Assembly: GCA_019136325.1 (NCBI GenBank)
Contig: JAGVUJ010000190.1
Coordinates: 1 to 16,073, forward strand
Origin: Deltaproteobacteria bacterium
Lineage (GTDB): Bacteria; Desulfobacterota; Syntrophia; Syntrophales; Smithellaceae
Direction of reading: 5' to 3'
DNA length: 16,073 bases
This document shows, piece after piece, positions 1 to 7,192 of the stretch. Positions within the stretch are counted from its first letter, which is position 1, and every line of letters begins with the position of its first letter. Under the pieces are notes generated by a model. It saw only the letters and a program-made list of their open reading frames with translations. It was not told the DNA's origin and searched no databases. The position numbers and the translations under genes were made by a program.

Positions 1-1566
1 ATCGATACAGCCCGCACAGCCCGAAGGCTGGGATCCGACGTCACCATCCTTTACCGCAGAACCATCGCCGAGATGCCTGCCCATAAAGAAGAAATCGACG
101 CCGCCGTCCAGGAGGGAGTAAAAATAAACTTCCTGTGCGCCCCTGTCGCAAAAAACGACAACGGGACCCTGACCTGCCAGAAAATGGAGCTCGGACCTGC
201 CGATGCAAGCGGCAGACCCAAACCCGTTCCCGTCCGGGGCAGCGAACACACCGTATCCTTCGACACCCTCATTGCGGCCGTCGGCCAGGACCTTCAAGCG
301 CAAGGATTTGAATCCCTGCTGGGTTCCTCCTGGATTGGAGCCGATGCGTTGGGAGGGACAAAAGAAAAAGGACTCTTTGCCGGTGGCGATGCCGTGACCG
401 GACCGGGGTTGGTTGCCGAAGCCATCGGAGCGGGCAGAAAAGCCGCGCTGGCCATGGATGCTTTCATTAACAGCAAGCAAGTAGAATGGCCGGAGAAGAA
501 AGAAATCAACTATTCCGGCGTCCCGCTGAACGACAGGAAAAGCATTGCCCGAAACGATGCGGCGGAGCTCGGTGTCGCCGAAAGACTGAAAAAGATCGAT
601 GCCGAAGTTACCCTGGCTCTCGACAGCAGTCACGTACTTGCCGAAAGCGGCAGATGTCTGGGCTGCGGTTTGCAGGAGCCGAAATTTACCGGAATGCCCT
701 ACTTCGGAAAAGTCTGCCTCGCCTGCCACAATTGCGAAGCCATCTGTCCACAGGAAGCATTATCGTTTCCCTTCTATTATCAAGTTGATAAAGGCCGGTG
801 GGCCTACGACTTCGACTATGCCGCACCCGGGCAGGGTATACCCAACCCGCTCATGCTGGCGAAACCGGCGCCCCTCAAGGAGATCGAATCACAACTGACG
901 GAAGTGGAAAAAGTCATATATCGCCGGCGTTCCGTCCGGGTCTATAAAAAAGATCCCGTGCCCAGAGAAATGATCCAGCGGGTGCTCGAGGCGGGCCGAT
1001 TTGCTCCTTCCGCGGGAAACTGTCAGGGATGGAAATTTGTTGTCGTCACCGACAGAAAGCTGATGGACGATCTGTCCGCGTCCACGGTAAAGTTTCTCAA
1101 CGTATTTACAAAGCTCTATCAGGGCAAAGGTCCGGGCCGGACCCTTCTCAAAAAGATGCTGGCGTTCATCAAACCCAACTCCATCGACATGAGGCCCATG
1201 GTCGCCATTCAGGCCCTGTCGACGCCCAAATTCGGCGAGGGCAAGCTGGATTGTTTCTTCGGCGCGCCGGCTGCCATCATTCTGGTAACGCATCACCTGC
1301 ATGTGTCCGAGCCGGAACTCGGGATGGGCATCTGCGGACAGAATATGGTTCTGGCGGCTCATTCCCTCGGGCTGGGAAGCTGCTATGTGGGTTTCGTCTC
1401 CAATGCGCTGAACCTCGATCCCATCACCAAAATGAAGTTCAGGAAGAAACTCGGCATTGCGTGGCCCTATGATTCCGTCGCCACGGTGCTGACCCTCGGT
1501 TATCCTGCCGTTCCCATGGATAAACCGCTGGATCGGGAGTTTCCCAAAATTAAGTGGGTGGAATAA
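1..1566 (+). CDS. GltD-like flavoprotein / ferredoxin / nitroreductase fusion (5' partial)
   Basis: The reading frame is open from base 1, so the N-terminus lies outside the window; 521 codons are visible. Codons 1-200 match the NAD(P)/FAD half of glutamate-synthase small-subunit-like oxidoreductases: an ARTARRLGSDVTILYRR stretch near the start, an EMPAH motif, and the FAD-binding GLFAGGDAVTGPG segment. A ferredoxin-like segment follows, with CLGC (C219, C222) and CLACHNCEAICP (C239, C242, C245, C249), enough for one [4Fe-4S] cluster. From about codon 300 there is a nitroreductase-type FMN domain (YRRRSVRVY at 307, then APSAGNCQGW and GICGQNMVLAAHSLGLGSCYVG). The layout implies electron flow NAD(P)H to FAD to Fe-S to FMN, then an unknown acceptor, probably in the cytoplasm. 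The next gene is 169 bp downstream on the same strand. Domain calls are firm; the substrate is unknown. Confidence 0.88.
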   Translation: MDTARTARRLGSDVTILYRRTIAEMPAHKEEIDAAVQEGVKINFLCAPVAKNDNGTLTCQKMELGPADASGRPKPVPVRGSEHTVSFDTLIAAVGQDLQAQGFESLLGSSWIGADALGGTKEKGLFAGGDAVTGPGLVAEAIGAGRKAALAMDAFINSKQVEWPEKKEINYSGVPLNDRKSIARNDAAELGVAERLKKIDAEVTLALDSSHVLAESGRCLGCGLQEPKFTGMPYFGKVCLACHNCEAICPQEALSFPFYYQVDKGRWAYDFDYAAPGQGIPNPLMLAKPAPLKEIESQLTEVEKVIYRRRSVRVYKKDPVPREMIQRVLEAGRFAPSAGNCQGWKFVVVTDRKLMDDLSASTVKFLNVFTKLYQGKGPGRTLLKKMLAFIKPNSIDMRPMVAIQALSTPKFGEGKLDCFFGAPAAIILVTHHLHVSEPELGMGICGQNMVLAAHSLGLGSCYVGFVSNALNLDPITKMKFRKKLGIAWPYDSVATVLTLGYPAVPMDKPLDREFPKIKWVE

Positions 1567-1735
1567 AGCTAGAACACAGTGCTTCCAATAGATAGAATTT
1601 CATCAGGCTGTTGAGAATCAAAACAGAGCGCCGCCTTTTTCAAGCACGCCGGATGAGAGAAAACCCGTCTGCTTCATGACAGGATAATGAATGGACTTCG
1701 GTAGCGCCGGATAAATTGGGGAGAGGTCATCAGGA
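1567..1735. other. Intergenic gap before the Old Yellow Enzyme-type gene
   Basis: This 169-bp gap has no credible ORF, no hairpin with a T-run and no convincing promoter. The octamer CGCCGGAT occurs twice in direct orientation (1647-1654 and 1705-1712), which may be chance. A purine-rich GGGGAGAGG at 1718-1726 is the likely ribosome binding site for the GTG start at 1736. Confidence 0.4.
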
Positions 1736-3697
1736 GTGAAGCTCTTAGAGAAGATCACTGTCGAAGGAATGGAGCTCAAGAACCGGATGGCGTTTCCACC
1801 CATTACGACGGCATTCGGTGCTGTGGACGGGTGCTTCACGGACATCGAGACCGCCTATATGATCGAACGGGCCCGCGGCGGAGCGGCCCTTGTTTTCACG
1901 GACGGCGTGGCTGTTGACAGGAATCACCAGCTCAGCGTCGGAACAAATCTACCTTATTTCGACAACGACAGGCAAATCTCAAGTTATGCAAGATATACCG
2001 ATGCCCTGCGCAACGAAGGGGTGAAAACCTGTATCCAACTCTATCATGCGGGGCGCCAAACCACTCTTGCCAAGCGTGGCGGCAAGGAGCCTATCGCGCC
2101 CTCGGCTGTGTCCACAAAGATGCTGGGGCTCATACCCTTTCCTGACGCCGTGGCGATGACGAAGGCGGATATCGAGTGCACCATACGGTCCTTTGTGCTG
2201 GCCGCGAGCCGCGCCAAAACCGCGGGATTCGACGCGGTCGACATCGACGGCGGAGCCGGTTATCTGATTCAGCAGTTCATGTCTCCGTACACCAATAAAA
2301 GATGCGACGAGTGGGGCGGAACTTTTGATAAGAGGATGAGATTTGCCCTTGAGATTGTGTCCAGGGTGAGGGAAGTTGTCGGAAGAAGTTATCCCATGGT
2401 TTTCGACCTACCCATGGATGAATATGTCCCCGGAGGCATTACTCCGGACGATGGGGTACAGATAGCCCTGGCGTTGGAAGAGGCCGGTGTCAACGCCTTC
2501 AGGGTACATGGCGTTGTGCTCGAGACCTATAACCGCATGTTTCCGACCATGGCTGCCCCAAGAGGCGTCAATGCTCCGCTGGGAGCCATGCTCAAGAACC
2601 GGCTCAGGGCGAAAGTCATGCTGGGCCAGAGGATAAATGAACCATTGCTTGCAGAAAAATTGCTGCAGGACGGCGTGTGCGACATTATCCTCCTGGGCAG
2701 AGCCATGCTTGCAGATCCGGATTTTCCGGTCAAGGTGAAGACTGGCAGGACACGGGAAATTAGAAAGTGTCTTGCCTGCAACACCTGCGTAGACCAACTG
2801 GGGTTCAACAAGCCGATCCGGTGTGCGGTGAACGCCCGCTTGGGGTTCGAACGTGAATACCGGATCAAAAAGACCGGAACGTCTAAAACCATCCTGGTTG
2901 CCGGCGGAGGGCCTGCGGGGATGGAGGCGGCGAGAGTCTTTGCCATGACCGGACACCAGGTAGTGCTTTGCGAAAAAAAAGATGCGCTCGGCGGTCAACT
3001 CCTTCAAGCCTTGGTTCCGCCGCACAAAGAAGAGCTTTCCAATCTGGTGGAGTATCTAGCCGGACAGATGGAAATACTTGGCGTGGATGTCCGGTTGAAA
3101 ACAACGCTCGACAAAGAACTCGTCCGGCAGATGAAACCTGATGCCGTGATTATCACCACAGGAGCCGTGCCGGTGCTGCCGCCTATTCCCGGATCTGACG
3201 GTGAACAGGTTTTCCTAGCCAAAGATGTTATCGTGAAAAACGACGACATCCAAAAGAAAAAGGTTCTCATCGTGGGCGGCGGATCTGTCGGCGCGGAGAC
3301 GGCGGAGCTTCTCTGGAGTCGGGGAAACAAAGTCACGGTTCTGGAAATGCTCGATACGATTGCCGCGGACATGGGCCTTTTTATATCGCTCGATTTCCTG
3401 GAGCGCATGCAAAACACGGACATCATGTTTATTACTGGGGCGCGAGTGAAGGAGATTCTGGGAAATGGTGCGGTTTACGAGGACTCAGCAGGATCTGAAC
3501 ACTTCGTGGAATCTGATTTAGTGGTCCTTGCCGTGGGGTATGCGGCGGATCAGACCTTGGCCCGGGAACTTGAGGATATGGATATTCCCATCGTCATTGC
3601 GGGCGATGCCGTGCGCGCAAGAAATATCATGAGTGCAGTGCACGAAGGATTCCACACGGCGCGCATTCTGAATGAAAATCTGGAAGGAGGAGGATGA
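1736..3697 (+). CDS. Old Yellow Enzyme-type NAD(P)H:flavin oxidoreductase, 2,4-dienoyl-CoA reductase (FadH)-like
   Basis: 653 aa, close to the length of FadH-type enzymes. The order is an FMN TIM barrel (about 1-335), a [4Fe-4S] motif CLACNTC (C345, C348, C351) plus C363, an FAD-binding Rossmann fold (VAGGGPAGMEAARVF, about 387) and an NAD(P) fold (VLIVGGGSVGAETAELL), ending in a VIAGDAV flavin motif. The family reduces alpha,beta-unsaturated carbonyl or enoyl-CoA substrates with NAD(P)H. The barrel has IDGGAGYLI where many Old Yellow Enzymes have a His-x-x-His pair. Tyr176 is kept, as in FadH, but no obvious equivalent of the FadH catalytic His is visible. The GTG start is chosen because MKLLEKITVEGMELKNR matches the family's usual N-terminus and GGGGAGAGG lies about 9 bp upstream. 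The family is sure; dienoyl-CoA, enoate, aryl-CoA or other substrates are all possible. Confidence 0.92.
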   Translation: MKLLEKITVEGMELKNRMAFPPITTAFGAVDGCFTDIETAYMIERARGGAALVFTDGVAVDRNHQLSVGTNLPYFDNDRQISSYARYTDALRNEGVKTCIQLYHAGRQTTLAKRGGKEPIAPSAVSTKMLGLIPFPDAVAMTKADIECTIRSFVLAASRAKTAGFDAVDIDGGAGYLIQQFMSPYTNKRCDEWGGTFDKRMRFALEIVSRVREVVGRSYPMVFDLPMDEYVPGGITPDDGVQIALALEEAGVNAFRVHGVVLETYNRMFPTMAAPRGVNAPLGAMLKNRLRAKVMLGQRINEPLLAEKLLQDGVCDIILLGRAMLADPDFPVKVKTGRTREIRKCLACNTCVDQLGFNKPIRCAVNARLGFEREYRIKKTGTSKTILVAGGGPAGMEAARVFAMTGHQVVLCEKKDALGGQLLQALVPPHKEELSNLVEYLAGQMEILGVDVRLKTTLDKELVRQMKPDAVIITTGAVPVLPPIPGSDGEQVFLAKDVIVKNDDIQKKKVLIVGGGSVGAETAELLWSRGNKVTVLEMLDTIAADMGLFISLDFLERMQNTDIMFITGARVKEILGNGAVYEDSAGSEHFVESDLVVLAVGYAADQTLARELEDMDIPIVIAGDAVRARNIMSAVHEGFHTARILNENLEGGG

Positions 3698-3701
3698 AGC
3701 A

Positions 3702-4049
3702 ATGACATCCGCCAAGCTTGTGGAGGCCATTGTCATGGAAAATTCCACCTGCGGCATGCAGATGGATGCATTCCGGAGGAACCCATCCGACCCTGTCCGG
3801 GTGGCTATCGATCTTGCCGAACAGGTGTTCAGGCTGCCGAAACGGCTCCGGAGTTTTCCGGAGTTGGAAAAAGAACTGGAAGGGCTGTTCATAAAGCAAA
3901 TCAGACCCGGTTCCATCCCGGCTATGACGATCCGCATGGCCAAGGGCCTGTCAGACTCCGCGGGGCCTAAAGAGGGCTTGACCAAAGCGCTCATTAAAAG
4001 CGCGTGTTTATCGATGGGATTAAGAATCCCGGGGGAGCGGGAAGCATAG
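3702..4049 (+). CDS. Small protein of unknown function, likely coupled to the upstream reductase
   Basis: 115 aa, soluble, no signal peptide or membrane segment. I do not recognise it. ATG 3702 is chosen because a strong Shine-Dalgarno run (GGAAGGAGGAGG, 3682-3693) sits 8 bp upstream; an in-frame ATG at 3672 lies inside the previous gene and has no such site. The start is 4 bp after the reductase stop, so translation is probably coupled. The sequence is rich in Met, Leu, Lys and Arg, with an acidic/amphipathic middle (FPELEKELEGLF) and three Cys residues (STCGM near the N-terminus, SACLS near the C-terminus, not in a metal-binding spacing). It may be an accessory or assembly factor of the flavoenzyme, but that rests on position only. 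Confidence 0.7.
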   Translation: MTSAKLVEAIVMENSTCGMQMDAFRRNPSDPVRVAIDLAEQVFRLPKRLRSFPELEKELEGLFIKQIRPGSIPAMTIRMAKGLSDSAGPKEGLTKALIKSACLSMGLRIPGEREA

Positions 4050-4144
4050 CAGGGAAATATTGAATTCCTTTATGCTGCGGAAGAGTTCAGACGGACAAGT
4101 ACACAGGATATGTTTGAGAAAAATAAAGGGGAAGGGATTTCTTC

Positions 4145-5101
4145 ATGGAGCATATTCTCATTACAGGCGTTTCAGGGTATTTCGGGCAGAAACTTGTCAA
4201 ACTCCTCGAGAATAAAATCGAGGTTGCCCGTATTACCGGAATCGATATTAAACCTCCAGCATTCACTTTGCCCAAACTGAAGTTCTTTAAATACGATGTC
4301 AGAGATAATTTGGACAAGGTATTCCGCGGACGGAACATAGACTGTGTCATCCATACTGCCTACATCCTTCCGCCGATCCACGATACCGGTCTCATGGAAG
4401 ATATCAATATAAACGGAACTAAAAACGTGCTGAACACTTCGGCGGCCTATGGGGTCAGGCAGATCCTCGACTGTTCTTCGAGCACCGCTTATGGGTTTCA
4501 TCCCGATAATCCCGAACGCCTTACCGAGGAAAGTCCGCTCCGGGGCAACGATGATTTCACATACGCTAAAAATAAAAAGGAGATCGAAGCGTGGATGAGA
4601 GGCTTTGAAAAAGAAAATCCGGAGATTCTCTTCACTACGATACGGCCGTGTTTCGTGGTGGGGCCGGGATTTACCAATCCTCTGGCGCGCCACCTTGCAA
4701 AAAAGATATGCATCCTGCCCCTGGAAACCGCGCCGTTCCAGTACATCCACGAGGACGACCTGGTGGAAATAATATACCTGCTTGTGAAAGAAAAAAAAGA
4801 GGGAATATTTAATATTGGGTCAGACGGTACGATGACCTTTGACGACATGCTCCGTATTCTCGGCGGATGGCCTTTAAAAATTCCAATGTGGCTTTTGTGG
4901 CCGCTGAACAATCTCATGTGGCGGTTGCGCATGACCTTTATGACAGAATTCCCCAGTCCTTGTCTGAATATGATTCGCTATCCGTGGATTGCGAGCAATG
5001 ATAAGATTAAGAAGGAATTGTGCTATCGTTTCAGATACACCACCAGACAGGCATTTGAAGACTTTGCCCGGTATGTGAAGGCAAATGACGGAGTCCGGTA
5101 A
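4145..5101 (+). CDS. Extended short-chain dehydrogenase (NAD-dependent epimerase/dehydratase family)
   Basis: 318 aa, a usual length for extended SDRs. The N-terminus has the NAD-binding glycine motif TGVSGYFG (G8, G11, G14), an acidic residue after beta-2 (GIDIKP) suggesting NAD preference, and a Ser-rich catalytic strand (LDCSSSTAYG). The Tyr/Lys pair is YAKNK (Y140, K144), followed by RPCFVVGPG typical of the family. The hydrophobic C-terminal stretch IPMWLLWPLNNLMW may be a membrane-facing helix. Relatives include sugar-nucleotide epimerases and 3-beta-hydroxysteroid-dehydrogenase-like enzymes; which applies cannot be decided here. A purine-rich site (AAGGGGAAGGG) lies just upstream of ATG 4145. 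Its place behind an enoate-type reductase suggests oxidation or reduction of a hydroxy/keto group in the same pathway; this is inference. Confidence 0.85.
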   Translation: MEHILITGVSGYFGQKLVKLLENKIEVARITGIDIKPPAFTLPKLKFFKYDVRDNLDKVFRGRNIDCVIHTAYILPPIHDTGLMEDININGTKNVLNTSAAYGVRQILDCSSSTAYGFHPDNPERLTEESPLRGNDDFTYAKNKKEIEAWMRGFEKENPEILFTTIRPCFVVGPGFTNPLARHLAKKICILPLETAPFQYIHEDDLVEIIYLLVKEKKEGIFNIGSDGTMTFDDMLRILGGWPLKIPMWLLWPLNNLMWRLRMTFMTEFPSPCLNMIRYPWIASNDKIKKELCYRFRYTTRQAFEDFARYVKANDGVR

Positions 5102-5243
5102 ATTGGTGATGTGATTGCCGACGTCCGTCGGGAAAAGGAGTGGTGATTGTTCATGATCGATTGATCAGTAAACGGGTATGATGAAATAACACGACCTGAA
5201 AGACGAAAAATTCTTTAAAAGGCTGAGAGAAGGGAGAGAAACG

Positions 5244-5903
5244 ATGAGAATGTGGAAAAAGCTTCTGCTGGGTATCGGAATCCTGATTGTTGTGCTGCTG
5301 GTTTTATTATTCATTAATATTCTTCAGAACGGCACGGGCGGATGGGATGGCCGGTCCATCGAAAAGATTCTGGGGGTTCCGCCTCAGCAGGCTACCGTGG
5401 CTGATATTGAAAAACTCTCGAAGTCTGACGTCATGCAGCTTTTCTTAGCGGCTTCTCCGCCCGAGTTCTCCAGCGTCAAGGGCGAATACAAAGCCAAAAT
5501 CCTTCAGGTTGGCATCATGGGGCCGATCGCTCCGTTATATACAAAATATCTTCTCGGCCCCGGTGACTGGAAGGCCAAGGCCTTCTATCCCTTTCAAAAA
5601 GATGCCGGCTGGGGATACAATCTGTGGGAGATCAGGGAGAACGGACAGCCGAAGATTATTCGCACCGTAAAAATGAGAACATTCATCGGAAAATCCCGGA
5701 TTGACGGCAGGGACTCCTTCCAACTCGACTACAGCCCTTTCAACGGCGGTATTGATTATCACATGAAAGATGAAGTCCGGCGGATAAACGACCGGCTTTA
5801 TATCTGCATGGGAATGGTCATCCCTGTGGGGCATCGGTTTAACCCCAATGCCTTCGTTTTATATGATCCGACGCCGTGGATCGGACCGGATAAGGCACAA
5901 TAG
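5244..5903 (+). CDS. Membrane-anchored protein of unknown function
   Basis: 219 aa. A positively charged start (MRMWKK) is followed by one strong hydrophobic helix (about residues 7-28, LLLGIGILIVVLLVLLFINI) with no clear cleavage or lipobox site, so it is probably an N-terminal anchor with the rest outside the cytoplasm. The remainder is beta-rich and aromatic, with GDWKAKAFYPF, a GWGYNLW segment and a YICMGMVIP strand. This could be a small lipocalin-like or beta-barrel fold, possibly distantly like DUF4334-type proteins, but I cannot assign a family. ATG 5244 has a good ribosome binding site (AAGGGAG). It lies between two SDR genes on the same strand, which hints at a role with a hydrophobic substrate or product. 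Confidence 0.75.
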   Translation: MRMWKKLLLGIGILIVVLLVLLFINILQNGTGGWDGRSIEKILGVPPQQATVADIEKLSKSDVMQLFLAASPPEFSSVKGEYKAKILQVGIMGPIAPLYTKYLLGPGDWKAKAFYPFQKDAGWGYNLWEIRENGQPKIIRTVKMRTFIGKSRIDGRDSFQLDYSPFNGGIDYHMKDEVRRINDRLYICMGMVIPVGHRFNPNAFVLYDPTPWIGPDKAQ

Positions 5904-6059
5904 ATAAAATATCAACAATATCTCCAGGGATATTATGCAAGACGATCCGTGAGACTATGTCATGCGTTTGGAAAGACCAATATCTGTATAAACCGCATGT
6001 AACATCGTGCGTCATGAGGTCAAAATGAGGTTCGAATCATTCGAGAAAGGATCACGATT
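5904..6059. other. Intergenic gap between membrane protein and SDR genes
   Basis: This 156-bp gap has no ORF of interest. A weak hairpin AATATC/GATATT with a 6-nt loop (5917-5934) follows the upstream stop but lacks a T-run, so it is not a convincing terminator. CATGCG and CGCATG also occur as an inverted pair around 5960-5998. GAAAGGA just upstream of 6060 is the ribosome binding site of the next gene. Confidence 0.3.
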
Positions 6060-6920
6060 ATGAAATTGAAGGTAAAGGGCAGGAATGTACTGGTGACCGG
6101 AGCGGCAATGGGCATTGGCAGAGGATTGTCGGAATGCTTTGCCAGAGAAGGGGCAAATATCATTTTAGTCGATCTTCCGGCGCAGAAAGAATGTCTGACT
6201 GAATGGGCGGAAAAACTCCGGAAGAATTTCGGCGTCAGAATCTGGACTTTTTACAGGGATCTCACGGAGTCCGACGGTCCGGAAGAACTCTATAAACAGG
6301 TTGTCCGGGAAGTGCCCGACGTTCATGTGCTGGTGAACAACGCCGGCGTTTGCTGGTTCGGCAGGTTTTCGGAAATGCCCATGGATAGGCTCAATACGAT
6401 GATTCTGCTTAATTGCGTGGCCTATGCAAAGATGAGCCGGCTTTATCTGCCCGCTATGATTGCGCGTAACGAAGGCGGCATCCTGAATATTTCATCCGTG
6501 TCTGCTTTTCAACCTGTTCCGACACTCGGACTTTATGCTTCGACGAAGGCACTGACCCAAAGCCTCACCGAATCAATCAGAGCGGAACTGCCCGGAGGAA
6601 GCAAGGTGGTGGTTTCAACATTGAATCCGCCGTTTACCAGAACGCATCTCATCGAAGATGCGGGAGTGCCGCTGGATTACATCCCGGTGAAGATGTCTTT
6701 CATGAGTGTTGATGAGGTCGTTTCTTCAGGGGTAAGAGCGTTTATGCGCGGCAAAGAAAGATATGTGCCCGGTTTCTTCAACAGAATCTTCTATCTGGGA
6801 TTGTCCAAGTTTACACCTCACAGCATTTTAAACAGGATTTCCCGGTTGCTCACCCGCAGGCTTTCCGATTTCATTCCTGTCCCGGTCATGGCGTTCTTCA
6901 ATGATCTGAAATCGAAATAA
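6060..6920 (+). CDS. Classical short-chain dehydrogenase/reductase
   Basis: 286 aa. The cofactor motif TGAAMGIG (G14, G18, G20), an Asp after beta-2 (LVDLP) suggesting NAD(H), the NNAG motif, a catalytic Ser in NISSVSAF and the YASTK pair (Y159, K163) are all present, so the enzyme should be active. The C-terminal 70 residues are longer than in the simplest SDRs and amphipathic/aromatic (GFFNRIFYLGLSKF), possibly for a bulky hydrophobic substrate or membrane contact. It has the usual length and motifs of cytoplasmic SDRs acting on hydroxy/keto substrates. It is the last + strand gene of the redox island and faces purC. The actual substrate is not predictable. Confidence 0.88.
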   Translation: MKLKVKGRNVLVTGAAMGIGRGLSECFAREGANIILVDLPAQKECLTEWAEKLRKNFGVRIWTFYRDLTESDGPEELYKQVVREVPDVHVLVNNAGVCWFGRFSEMPMDRLNTMILLNCVAYAKMSRLYLPAMIARNEGGILNISSVSAFQPVPTLGLYASTKALTQSLTESIRAELPGGSKVVVSTLNPPFTRTHLIEDAGVPLDYIPVKMSFMSVDEVVSSGVRAFMRGKERYVPGFFNRIFYLGLSKFTPHSILNRISRLLTRRLSDFIPVPVMAFFNDLKSK

Positions 6921-7192
6921 GGCCGCCCATTGAATGGAATGGTTCAATTTATTTTGATTCATCTGCCATGCAGAAGGTGATGGGAATCATCCCTGCACGG
7001 CAAATGCCCTGTTTTATTTAGGACAGGTTGATGTATATTTTCCTCTCATCTTGCCGGACATCAAACGCTATTTCCGGGGGAATAAAATATGTAAAATATT
7101 CTTCCCGATTTGCGAGAAAACTAGAAGCAAAATGATAATTTAACAGCATTTCCGTTTAAATTTTGTTTCAGGACCGGCTCAATGAATGGCGC
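6921..7192. other. Convergent intergenic region
   Basis: This 272-bp gap lies between two converging genes, AT-rich, with no ORF worth calling. It holds a small ATTGAA/TTCAAT hairpin just after the SDR stop (about 6930-6949, followed by TTATTTTG), a strong hairpin at 6964-7002, a CCTGT/ACAGG pair at 7008-7027, and a bulged GGGGAATA/TATTCTTCCC pair near 7076-7106. One or more probably end transcription from either side, but none has a clean T-run directly behind it. Confidence 0.45.
6964..7002 (+). terminator. Strong hairpin with GNRA-type loop, possible 3'-end structure of the SDR transcript
   Basis: Read as + strand RNA, TGCCATGCAG (6964-6973) pairs with CTGCACGGCA (6993-7002) with one mismatch. 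An inner GGTGAT/ATCATCC stem with a one-base bulge closes a GGGA loop (6982-6985). The next bases are AATGCCCTGTTTTATTT, so the T-rich stretch is offset by about 8 bases. This makes it an imperfect terminator; it may instead stabilise the 3' end or act in both directions. Confidence 0.4.

Noticed and set aside
1647..1712. CGCCGGAT direct repeats as an operator
   Set aside because: Only 8 bp, 58 bp apart start to start, not palindromic, and with no known match; chance is adequate.
3672..3701. Upstream in-frame ATG for the 115-aa protein
   Set aside because: It lies within the reductase gene without a ribosome binding site; the strong site at 3682-3693 serves ATG 3702.
5118..5131. Small CCGAC/GTCGG hairpin after the extended SDR gene as terminator
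   Set aside because: A 5-bp stem followed by GAAAA rather than T residues.
6026..6046. tRNA-like T-loop sequence (GGTTCGAATC)
   Set aside because: The flanking bases do not form a T stem, and no acceptor, D or anticodon arm is present around it.
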